In this document: positions 1-9,176 of the stretch, piece by piece | Layout of the letters: the number at the start of each line of letters is the position of its first letter | Numbering within the stretch: the stretch's first letter is position 1 | DNA from: Mucidula mucida | Lineage: Eukaryota; Basidiomycota; Agaricomycetes; Agaricales; Physalacriaceae | NCBI GenBank assembly: GCA_015501055.1 | Contig: JADNYV010000570.1 | Coordinates: 1-21,504, forward strand | Direction of reading: 5' to 3' | Length of the DNA stretch: 21,504 bases | Position numbers and translations under genes: made by a program | Notes under the pieces: model-generated | Seen by the model: the letters and a program-made list of their open reading frames with translations, nothing else | Database searches by the model: none | What the model was told of the DNA's origin: nothing

Positions 1-1809
1 GTGACCCGCATATTACGCTTTCGGCATCGCGCGGACAAAACTGATTCAAATCGGGATCGATGGGAATTTCGGGAAACGACGTGACATACATCATGTGCCT
101 GTTACGGGCGCGTCTACAGTATGCTGGCAACTGTTACCAGATCCTGCGACGTATCAGGAGTGTAGTTGATACTCGAGTATTCACCCACAAGCCAGTAGTG
201 CGACAATGAATACTAGAGGCTTGCCGATATTATCCATCTGACTTGGAAAGGTTGAAAGTTCATCTAGTTGAGTCCACGAGGACCCATATAATCCAGAGCC
301 GGCATTGCTCGACAGTGCTGTACGGTGCGCTAGCTTCGGTGAAGCAGGAGTTGTGAAAGAAGATTGACGCGTAGAAGAAGAACAATCTATGGTGGGTAAA
401 CGTATACCTTTGAGATGACAGCGTAGAATGATAGCGCGTTCTGGGGTCGCGATACTCGTCGCTGGCTGTTTGGGCGGAAATGGACGACAAAACGACAGCA
501 AGGTGAGCGGAGAGCAGTATAACGAGCTGATCCAAGCTTTTGAATGGGGTTTAACGCGCGCTTTCACCCTTAGGCGCGTCGTCCTGTGGTGGTAGGAGGA
601 AAAGAACGTGTGCCTTCTAAATCGGGTGCCACCACGTGAGGTTAATTCCCACGCTCGATGCCTGTTTACTATTTTCCACATAATCGACGAGTACTTAGTG
701 AACGATAGCGCGAGTCCTGATATCTCGGGCATCAGTGTGCTGCACATACAGTCCTTAATGACAGAAGCTCCTCGGCGACTGCGTCTGTTTGGCTTTTGGT
801 AGGTATCAGAATGCCTAGTACTTGGTCTAGTATGTGCATCGGTTGTTGAATTCGAGCGCCTTCTTCAACGGCTCCAAACTTCACATTGACGAAAGCCTCA
901 TCCTTGATATTGCGAAGCGTGTGGTGTCACTGGCACCTGTTGTACGTACTATGGACCCGTAAAGGACTCCCAGCTCCTCACTAGTCTCGGCTTACTCCGA
1001 GAAGGAATGAGATGCAGGAGACATCGTCGAAAGTGCGTGTTATTTACCTCCAACTGCTAAATTCTAACGTAGGCTCTACTCGGCTTTCGTAAGGTATGCG
1101 CAACCTGACAGACCAAACTCACGAGTCGGACCTCGGACTGTGCGTCTCCGATTGAAACCCACCAAAGATCCCCATGCAGGAAATACAGTACAGTAAGTAA
1201 CCTGCTAACGACGCAAAAATGATTATTCATGGCACTGCTGCAGTATAGCGACTCGGCTGGTTCACCTGCCCGCTCTATCCTGGCTCGTTTCAGACGAAAT
1301 AACGGTCCGCACGACGGGGTCCTCGTTTTGCATCATTCACCGACGAACCGTAGTGATGCAAAACTGTTTCGCGATACGTGGAACTTTGAGCTTTCTAAGT
1401 AAGTCTCTTCGCTCTCCGATGCAATGCGAATGCTCGTCTACGATGGGGGGGCAGGTTTGACAACTGCGCAGGCAAAGTTTAACATTCCCGCGGTGGCAAG
1501 CGGTGTTGACACACGCTGTAATTATCCTCATGATGAAGTCACACGAGTAGAAAGTTTGTTTCACCCCATCGTCTTACGACGCGACGTACTCAACTGCATT
1601 CAGGATACTCCGAATGGCGAACGCATTATCAGCTTTATCCAAATCAATACTCCGCGATCCAATGCTATTCTCGTTAGGTCAATGGGGTTGTGTATGGAGC
1701 CGTGTCCTCGTTATCCGTTAACTCCGTCTTTGGTTCTAGCTCGAACCCTGGTTGTGGGCACGGCGAATGGGTAAGCTTGAGTTTCGGTTTATTACCCGAT
1801 CAGCTGGGT

Positions 1810-2050
1810 ACTTACCTGCCATGCCGTTGATCGGCTTCCCGAATAGGCAGTGGCAGGTAAGTCCCACAGCGCGAAATTTGTTCTTTCGAGACGGTGGGCC
1901 GCTCCAGCAGCCAGTTAGCTACTCAAAATGATTAACCTGTCTTGGTACTACCAACTTTGAAAGTCATTCTATTGAAGGAGCGCTGCCCATGGCCGAATCT
2001 GGCGAATGGCAGGTAAGTCCGGCTCGATTAGTCAGCGACTTACCTGCCAT
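1810..2050. repeat. Cluster of four inverted copies of one 12-14-bp motif
   Basis: The word ACTTACCTGCCA occurs four times in alternating orientation. At 1810-1821 and 1851-1862 it forms a perfect 12-bp inverted repeat with a 29-nt loop. At 2006-2019 and 2037-2050 it forms a perfect 14-bp inverted repeat with a 17-nt loop. The outer copies 1810-1822 and 2006-2018 are also a 13-bp inverted pair 209 bp across. An eight-base partial copy (ATGGCAGG) lies near 2099-2107. The reverse word contains CAGGTAAGT, the ideal 5' splice site, but no coding exon adjoins it. No target-site duplication is visible beside the outer copies. Confidence 0.7.
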
Positions 2051-2229
2051 CGCCCGCGCGCACTCCCACTACTATACATACTGTCTTTCTAGCTGTTTCA
2101 TGGCAGGAACTCGTGATACTAGCTGCAGTCCTGCTACAGCGTGATGTAGACCTTTGTGGATATAAAACTTCGTGTTTTCGTAGGCATCACTGGTACAGAA
2201 CGTGCGCCGCGCCGATTCCGCGGCAGCGG

Positions 2230-3190
2230 GAGATTTTTTTTGCTTTTTTACAGTGTTGACCAGGCTCTCTGAGCTTAATCAAGACCTTGGTGTACTCTCT
2301 CAAACTCCCTCTCTTGGAATTCTTTTTCCAGAGATTTTTGGCCGGAATACCCAGTGCATTGGGTCAAAAACCTGAGTTTCTTCGACGGCTCTTCACGCTC
2401 ACATGCGCTTAACAGACGACAGACGGCATTAGTTACATCGCTTCCTGCGCCTGTTCCCAGGTTCGGACGAAAAGTATTGTCTATTCATAGGTTCCAAGTG
2501 GTCCTCCACTGCCAAGATGATCCATCAGTACGCTCGTTTCCCGCGACTGTCCTCGTGTTTCAAGTGTTGGCTTGTATAAATTCATTTCATTCTTGGGCAA
2601 GCAACTTCTTGGTCTCGATATAGTTTGAGTTCTTTTCGCCGGCGTTCTTTATCCCAACACCAGCTAGAAGTGTCTGTCTACTATTTGGATCCCCTTTGAA
2701 AAACTGACGCCGCCGGCGCAGTGGAAAGGGTAAACTGACATATGAAGAATCGAAAACACATTCCACCGTCTGAACTTTGATGAAATCTCCGCTCCTCATG
2801 GTACGTGTGGCGTACTTCATTCATGAAAATCGCGTGTTGACCCTTCTTGCAGGGAAGAGGTGTTCGCTTCTCTATATGCCCCAACTGATATCGCTCGAAG
2901 GTAACCAAAATCTCCGACGCCACCTTGCAGATCTGGAAGAACGAAGAGAATGCTGCTATCAATCAAGACGCCGTCATAGGCACTGGTGTCAATACTCCAT
3001 TTTAATGGGGGTATAGAGTATGTCACCACCTTTGCGTGGAACGTCATACAAACTGACGTTGCATCGGCGCTCCTAGCCTACTTATGCCAATGTGCACAGT
3101 ATTGGAGTGGCGAAAGCCAGAACGGTACCGTCATCATGATGGTTAGGCGCTCCCGCATAGGCTATCATGACATTGCTTTAACATAACGTC
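2230..3190 (+). pseudogene. Possible gene relic, unrecognised
   Basis: Several short plus-strand runs read like protein but sit in different frames. One around 2430-2580 begins LHRFLRLFPGSDEKYC. Another, from about 2735 to the donor-like site near 2800, includes FHRLNFDEISAPH. That site begins GTACGT and an acceptor-like TTGCAG follows about 50 nt later. The next run, to about 3005, contains TLQIWKNEENAAINQDAVIG, and a further run lies at 2986-3186. I cannot join these into one frame and recognise no family. The simplest reading is an old, frameshifted gene; chance is also possible. Confidence 0.2.
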
Positions 3191-3805
3191 CACTCTAGAT
3201 CCACCGACCTTTTCCTAATTGCCCTAGCTGCGCCTCGGGAGGCAATACGCCATACTACGCGTCAGAACTGCTCCTCGCAATGTGATCACCGACAATGGCA
3301 CCTTCGTTCACGGCCCGCTCTGTCCCCACACACGCCGGGGACAAGCTTCATCCTTTCACAAGTGGTGGTCTGCTGATTGAGGTTACGATCAGAATCGCGT
3401 TCATGGTCCGAACCCCAACGCAGCGGGCTCGTGAAAATCACGCCCAATGGACTTCGTGCCAGAAGCGCGTTCATATACTTGCTTCGACGTATACTCTTGA
3501 TTGGTCTTCGACGGGATTATATGGGATGCATCACCGCTTGCTGGACCGCCACATGGGCGCCACATGGTGACTTTTAGCGCGCCACGGAAGATCACCTGTT
3601 TTGCACTGCGATGACAAGCTTACAATCAGACTACTAAAAACTAATTCTTCGTACGAAACAAACGACTTGTTCAAAATGCCTGGTAGGTATACAAATATTG
3701 GTTAAATGCTAAAGTTGGGAAACCTTGAACCCAAGCTATCCCTGTCGTCCTCTTAAGACGCTTCGTGTAGGACAAAGTGATCACTTACTAGCCGGAGGTT
3801 TAACG

Positions 3806-4475
3806 CTAGAATGATCCGAAATGGTGGGTGTTGGCAGATACACAACCAGACGTGTCGTGGTCTGCCTCACAGCATGTCCACATCGACATCGTGTGAGCAC
3901 GTCCTTCAGCATTCGGAGCTGGAAATTCGAAGACTTCTAGGGAGCCTGCGCGTACGAGTCAATCGCGAATGCAAAATGCCACTGACATCAAACTCACCTG
4001 GGTGGAACACGCACGGGTCCTCAGATAACCGCTTCTGCAAGCCCTCCCAACCATCAGAGAACACTCTCCCGCACTTGACACACGACGGAAGTGATACTAG
4101 CGTCGGCGAACGTATCTCCGCCATCGCCTGCTCGGCGCTAGGACGCTTCTTGTGAAGACTTTTGCGATGCGGTGGTGGTGTTACACGGGGCTTGGCAACG
4201 AAACTCAGCTCTCGCGCGATGGAACGCCGGATGGTGGGGTTTCCAGCAAGCTTCTCCATGATGGTGCGCAACTGTGCCTCCGGCGTCATTGCTATGGCCG
4301 ACTTGAGCTCGAGCCCTGGTTCAGGCGTCCAAGGGAACGCGTCGGAATCGCTGTCCGACGGTGGGGATGGCGAGCTGCCGGGACTGGACATCGGGGAGTT
4401 CGTTATGGTTGTGCCCAGATGCAGAGGAGGAGGTGGGCACGTTAGAAGATGAGGCCTAGTAGTTGAACGGGGCAT
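3806..4475 (-). CDS. Small CHORD-like Cys/His zinc protein, paralog A
   Basis: Two exons, 4475-3998 and 3945-3806, joined over a 52-nt intron (donor GTGAGT, acceptor CGCAG, phase 1), encode 205 aa. The N-terminus is Pro/Ser-rich with an acidic Ser-Asp run. A helical segment follows (LRTIMEKLAGNPTIRRSI), then CVKCG, then CVFHPG, whose glycine codon is split by the intron. Exon 2 supplies MWTCC, SGC and a His pair near the C-terminus. This Cys/His order resembles the CHORD zinc-binding module (C-x2-C...C-x2-HPG...W-x-CC...C...H). The last spacing here is C-x5-H rather than C-x4-H. I chose the ATG at 4475 because a TATA-like TTTAAATA lies at 4591-4598, inside the longer open frame that begins at 4625. 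Exact function is unknown; a zinc-binding scaffold or adaptor is the inference. Paralog B lies just upstream in the same direction. Confidence 0.75.
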
Positions 4476-4895
4476 GGCAGTGGCGAAGACGACTGTGGGT
4501 GTAATAGGAAAGAAAAAGTACCCGGAGGCAGAACGAAAACAAGATCGGTGAACAACAAAGAAGGTGAATTTCAACAAAGGATGATGGAGGTATTTAAACA
4601 AGGCAAGGCAAAAGACTACTTCCACATGGCATAAGACAATAGAACCTTTGAGGGGAGATCGCCGGATGGGGAAATAGGGAATAGTAGTGGATCCTTGAGG
4701 CGGAGGTGGGCATGAGACATATTAATAGGGTTTTAAGCGAGCAGATCCGTTATGAAAGTCCTGGTGAGCAATCATCAGTTAGAGCTGTCACGGGTGATCT
4801 GCTTCAACGTACGGCGGGCGAAATACGCGAGTAGTATTATACAATTCGTTACGAAAGTCGAATGGTGACCTTGAGAGAGACCTTCAACTTCACTT
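4476..4895. other. Spacer between the two tandem paralogs
   Basis: About 420 nt holding the 3' flank of paralog B and the promoter of paralog A. I see no gene in it. The upper open frame of paralog A reaches to 4625 but is probably 5' leader. Confidence 0.5.
4591..4598 (-). promoter_or_regulatory. TATA-like box for paralog A
   Basis: Minus-strand TTTAAATA about 115 nt upstream of the ATG at 4475. It fits a start at 4475 and argues against the in-frame ATG at 4625, which would lie upstream of it. Confidence 0.4.
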
Positions 4896-5533
4896 TCACG
4901 ATAGACGCGGTTTCTTTCTGGAAACAACCGCTTCATGCATTCGCACTTCGCAGCCCTCTTCAAATGATTTCGCGTCGCAGCACGTCCACTTGAAAAACTC
5001 TGGAAACTGTCGTCGATTGTCTGCAGTATCTATCGGGCCATGGCAATCCTCGTCCCAGTCCACAAACTCTTCTTCATCGCCCTCCAAATCACCTGTCAAA
5101 ATAATCAGTGTCTCAGAATATGAAACACAACAGCCGAAAATAATGATTGCTGACCGGGATGAAAGACGCACTCCTCCGCCTCACGCTCCGCGTCAACCTC
5201 AAACTCTTCGCCACAGTTTTGACACGTCTCCCATTTGGCTGCTACCTTGCGCGACTGCGGATGGACAACCAGGAACTCCTGCGCTAGTGCCTGTTCCACC
5301 GCTGGGACCCTGTCAACCAGTGCAGCAATGACACGGCGAAGATGGGGTTCTGACGCGGAGGAAAGCGCCTTATGCAGTGCGGCGCGTGATGAGGAAGCAT
5401 TGCTTTCGTCGTCGGAGTCGGCGGATCCGGAAAGACCATCTCGACGAGGCATGCCATGCTCTTCGGAGTCTGATTCGGAGTCGGTGAGCGTCAAGTCTAT
5501 GACTTCTACGTTGTCGCTGGAAGGTGGCGTCAT
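4896..5533 (-). CDS. Small CHORD-like Cys/His zinc protein with SUMO-interaction-type motif, paralog B
   Basis: Exons 5533-5155 and 5092-4896 flank a 62-nt intron (donor GTCAGC, acceptor TTGACAG, phase 1) and encode 191 aa. Near the N-terminus, EVIDLTLTDSESDSEE (residues 10-25) matches a SUMO-interacting motif, a hydrophobic VIDLT core followed by acidic and Ser residues. A helical segment follows (LRRVIAALVDRVPAVEQAL), then CQNCGEEF, then ECVFHPG, with the intron inside the Gly codon. Exon 2 gives WDEDCHG, FKWTCC and GCEVRMH, where C-x4-H fits a CHORD module, and a basic tail RKKPRL that could be a nuclear signal. The frame stays open upstream to 5584, but the first ATG is at 5533. It shares intron position and motif order with paralog A, so the pair is a tandem duplication. 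Binding of SUMOylated partners in the nucleus is inferred only from these motifs. Confidence 0.78.
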
Positions 5534-5935
5534 GTCTTTCCTTGGAGACGTTGAAAATCTGAGATTTCTCAATTTCGATGCCAAGTATTAGCTGAAAGGC
5601 GGACGCGTTACCTTGATTCTGTTATAAATAGAGTAAGAGACTTGAACGTGAAGTGAAGATGGGTGTGAGAAGAAAGGGCGATCCGACTACCGAGTTGATC
5701 GTTGCCGCCCAGCCCGAAATAGGCACAAACATCACCACAACTCAATGAACATCGGACTGCACTCCCGTACAGTATCGTGATTGAACGTAATGTACCGCCC
5801 GTGAAGACGGAGACGGTAGTCGATTGGATATCATCAAATTATGTACGCCACATATGCAAGTCTATGTAATGAACAAAATTGCAGGTATGTAAAAAAGATC
5901 TATGGGATACAGTTTTTGTCGTCAGTAATCTTGAC
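5534..5935. other. Intergenic spacer
   Basis: About 400 nt between the start of paralog B and the 3' end of the transporter gene. Apart from the TATA-like element I see no gene, repeat or RNA. Confidence 0.5.
5622..5630 (-). promoter_or_regulatory. TATA-like box for paralog B
   Basis: Minus-strand TATTTATAA about 90 nt upstream of the ATG at 5533. It is the only AT-rich TATA-type element in that upstream region. Confidence 0.4.
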
Positions 5936-7703
5936 TCAGTTCGTTAGAGAGTCATCATGTCCGTTTTCATCTGGGTCTTCCCACATCTCCATTGGCAGTT
6001 GAACCGCCAAGAAGAGAGCCAGGATAGATAGTATAAAGAAGAGGGCGTAAACACCGTAACCACCCAGAATATTTTTCTCTACGGAAAGCGAAAACAACGA
6101 AGTCGCGAACGCAGGACCGATGGCTCTCGTTATCGAAACAACTGTCTGCGAAAGACCGTTGGTTGCACCAGCGACGCCTTGTTCGGCGCCGAAGCAGTTA
6201 TAAACATGAAGATAGCACCTGCCTCGAAGTAAGCGAAATAGTATCGCGTAAGGAGAGCGACGTACCAAAGACATATCCATGACTACGAGAGCGGTTATTA
6301 TCACAGCGAGCCCCACCCACACTAGCCAAGTCCCAGCACACATGCTAATGACCGGGAACAGTGCAAATATCAGTGGATACACCATCATCCCATTGATGAA
6401 TACCCTCCGCTCGCCGAGAGCGTGAATAATCCTAGTGAAGAAGAGGAACTGATACACCCCACAGAGAAGTCCATAAGAGCCCATGATGTAGCCGATGGTG
6501 GAGGGTGGCATGTCGAGGCCGCCGATTTCCCGAGGCATGGCAAGAAAGAGCGGGAACAGCGCGTTAAATGCGATGTTCAGGAAAGCCAGAGACACATAGT
6601 TCGATACGGAAATGATAACCGGGAAGATAAGAAGACCGCGAAGTGGGACGGGACCGGCATGTTTAGAAGACACCTGCGTTTCGATACTGTCATAGGATGC
6701 AGAGCGCCTGGCTTTAACCTTTTGCGGAGCGGACTGCAAGAGATCAGACGACCGAGTTGAGTAAAGCGTTACAAGAAACGCGAACCTCTTTAAACACGAA
6801 CAGAGTAAGAAGAGCACCCGCGAATGCACACGCGCCCGAAATGAGACAGGGAAGGAAGTAAGGGTATTGTTCCCAGAACGAGTTCTTGAACACGCTGGGG
6901 AATCGGTCATGTGGTCGGGCAAAGGTGCCGCCGATAAGAGGGCTACAACAGACGTTAGGACGTATCTCCTGGCGCGTCACGATGTAAGGTCACCCCATTG
7001 TTGCACCAAATGACCAAACTACTGGCATCAACGCGAATCCCTCCGCGCGATTCGAGGAGTCCGTTAGATCCCCCATGACACTTTTCATAACACCTAATCA
7101 TAACGAGGTAATAGATACACAAGCTGAATTGAGGGATGGGATTTTACACACCGATGTTTCCGTTCAAGAGGCCCGTGAGAGAGCGGCTGACGACCAACGC
7201 CCAGAAAGTTCGCGAAAGACCCAAACAGAAACATGGATAGCGTAGTTCCGATGAGGCCGATGAACAAAACCGGTTTTCGTCCTATAGAATCGGAAAGTCG
7301 ACTCCAGTGGAGCACCGTCATAGCCTCCGTCGCGAAGAAAAGGGATTCCTAGAAACAAAATGTGAGAACACTCGACTAGAGTCCCTGGCAGCAACGCACG
7401 ATCAATCCGGCATAGTAGCCTACACGTCTTTCTTCGCCTCCAGTAATGTCGAGTTCGCTGACAAGCTGAGACAAAATGAGGACAATTCGGTTCGTAGGAA
7501 GATAAGTTACTTGCCTGGTTGATGTATGGGTAGATGCTCTGGCTCGTGATGGGTTCGACAATCTGCAGCATTAGGACAACCCATATCTGCACCATGGGAA
7601 GGGGTGTCGGCGCCCGCTTCCGCCGCTCGACACTGGCCTCCGAAGTCGGCGTCAACAGGCCCGTGGTCTCATTCGGTTCGTGAAGGTCGTCAGCAGCAGC
7701 CAT
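5936..7703 (-). pseudogene. MFS transporter gene with three single-base frameshifts
   Basis: Seven exons: 7703-7515, 7465-7400, 7348-7152, 7093-6994, 6942-6786, 6733-6266, 6218-5936. Introns are 47-58 nt, and the first uses a GC donor (CAG/GCAAGT). With the indels disregarded the product would be about 486 aa, the normal size of a 12-helix major facilitator. Family marks are SIYPYINQ at the end of exon 1, GGEERRVGYYAGL, the helix 2-3 loop LSDSIGRKP, NRAEGFALMPVVW, MGPLIGG and the late ATNGLSQTVVSITRAIGP. This resembles fungal DHA1/ZIFL-type drug or metabolite exporters of the plasma or vacuolar membrane; substrate unknown. Exon 3 has one extra base near 7204 (197 nt where phase needs 196). 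One base is missing at the exon 6 end (about 6266-6269), and one in exon 7 (GG run near 6196). Keeping intron 6 unspliced restores the frame over the last two lesions but replaces a membrane segment. Real decay is favoured; consensus errors are possible. Confidence 0.75.
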
Positions 7704-9102
7704 GGTCAAGGGAGACTTGGGATGGCTTAGCGATGGAATGGTCCTTATGAGAGTTTTGAACAGATTGATCGAAGGACCTCGATCGCCTCGTGCACGACCT
7801 GTGAACAATTTTAAATTCGAACCTGACTCCCGCTTGACTCCTCCGATTTTCCATCTGAACGTCGTTCATTTAACTGCCTTTACGTCTTGCAAAATTTCTC
7901 TATCCCAGGTATCCCTGCAGTCTCGTATACTCAGTGTTGGGATATGGCAGATGGTGATTTCCTACCATTCGGCTCACGCGTACTTCATGCGCGTTCCCAT
8001 GCAACCATCCTCCCAACAGTGGAAAAGACCTGCAGATCCCAAATCCAAGCTGTTATCCACACAAACCTATGACCATGCGCTACTTTCGCCGGATATCCAT
8101 TAATTGGCGCCAATACTAGATGCGGCTACGATTTCTCGGCCTCTGAGTGGAATTAGAGCCTTCCGAACAGATGAGAATATCCTCACAATGAAGTTTTCTT
8201 CATTTTGTCACGGCGCGCGCAGTTTACGTCAAGCCTGTAAGGCCGACGATTCATGGCGGCTTTCTGGATGGGTTCCAAAGCGTCACGAGTGTCCCAGCTG
8301 GCCAAGAGGGCGAGTGCTAGCACAGAAATAAATTCCTGGCAGATCAGGGGGATACATCAGTGGGGATGATTGTCAAGGTCGCTTCAGGTTTTTGGCGATA
8401 AAGAGCACAGAGCCTTGCCACGCACTATGATCATCAGAGGCGCAATAAACCGAACGCCATGTTGGAGCGTTCGGTAAATAGCCTAACGAGAGAAGAGTTA
8501 TATGTTTTCCTGAAAACAATTCCGAAGTCGTGGCGTTTACCGTACGTGGCGTTGGAGGGAAGAGATGATGAAGATTCGGGAAACTTACATGCCACTTGTG
8601 TACAACACGGCGGAACACGCTGACTTGAGCTAGCATTAGTATCGTAAAGGCCGCCGGCTGTAAAATATTTGCAAAAGTGGCGATTGGAGGGACCATCCGG
8701 GGAGATGATGGCGGTTCAGATCAAAGTTAAGGACGTGTGGCGTTGAATGTCGATGTCACTAGGCGCTGAGTTATTTCGGCCATCAAGACAGGCCGAGGTG
8801 CCGGACACATGGACGACATGAGGCTATGATCGGATCCTTTGATGCGACGCCTCTTGTATTGTTTCGTCCACGACATCTTGTACTAGTAGAGCTTGTCATT
8901 ACGCCTTTGACCGGGCGTGCTCTACCTAGAGCTCATAACTATCAGACGTCAGACTCTATCCATGGCCTCATACCATGAGGAACTGACGCGTCCTTAGCGA
9001 AACGTCCGGATGTTATTGAATATATCTAGTTTAATCAAGTCGTGACGATTTGCGTATCGTTGTTCTCGATTTTAAACATATGTTATGGTGTTTGTGGTAT
9101 AG
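7704..9102. other. Intergenic region between divergent genes
   Basis: About 1.4 kb separating the transporter (minus) from the nucleotidyltransferase-like gene (plus). Open frames here are short and unrecognised. On the minus strand at 8696-8434 a hydrophobic 36-codon run ends at a good GTAAGT donor with a TTTCAG acceptor 79 nt on, but splicing gives an early stop. Confidence 0.45.
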
Positions 9103-9161
9103 GTATGTTCATTCTGCCTAGCCAAATCCGCTTCTAACCCTTGTGGCGTTTACGTTGACAG
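9103..9161 (+). other. Probable 5'-UTR intron of the downstream gene
   Basis: A 59-nt intron with donor GTATGT at 9103, branch-point-like TTCTAAC at 9131-9137 and acceptor TTGACAG ending at 9161. The ATG of the next gene follows 15 nt later. Upstream ATGs reach stop codons without joining the main frame, so the intron lies in the leader. Confidence 0.6.
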
Positions 9162-9176
9162 ATTTGGGATACCATA

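Larger units (their letters stand above)
1..3805. other. Long stretch without a convincing gene
   Basis: I recognise no protein family here in any frame. The longest open frames, 181-747 minus and 1424-1774 plus, have no domain I know and no splice signals that extend them. The segment holds the inverted-repeat cluster at 1810-2050. From about 2230 to 3190 there are short plus-strand coding-like runs separated by intron-like signals, listed separately. No terminal repeats, reverse transcriptase or transposase motifs were seen. It could be gene-poor intergenic DNA or heavily decayed repeats. Confidence 0.5.

Noticed and set aside
181..747. 188-codon open frame on the minus strand
   Set aside because: Arg/Ser/Thr-rich sequence with no recognisable domain, no promoter and no splice extension; likely chance.
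1424..1774. 116-codon open frame on the plus strand
   Set aside because: It has a true ATG and fair composition, but no family resemblance and no supporting neighbour signals.
1810..2018. A 209-bp MITE bounded by 13-bp terminal inverted repeats
   Set aside because: No target-site duplication flanks it, and internal copies of the same word make the boundary arbitrary; kept only as an inverted-repeat cluster.
8434..8696. Hydrophobic exon with strong GTAAGT donor and TTTCAG acceptor on the minus strand
   Set aside because: Splicing leads to a stop after three codons, and the 79-nt intron is longer than the others here.
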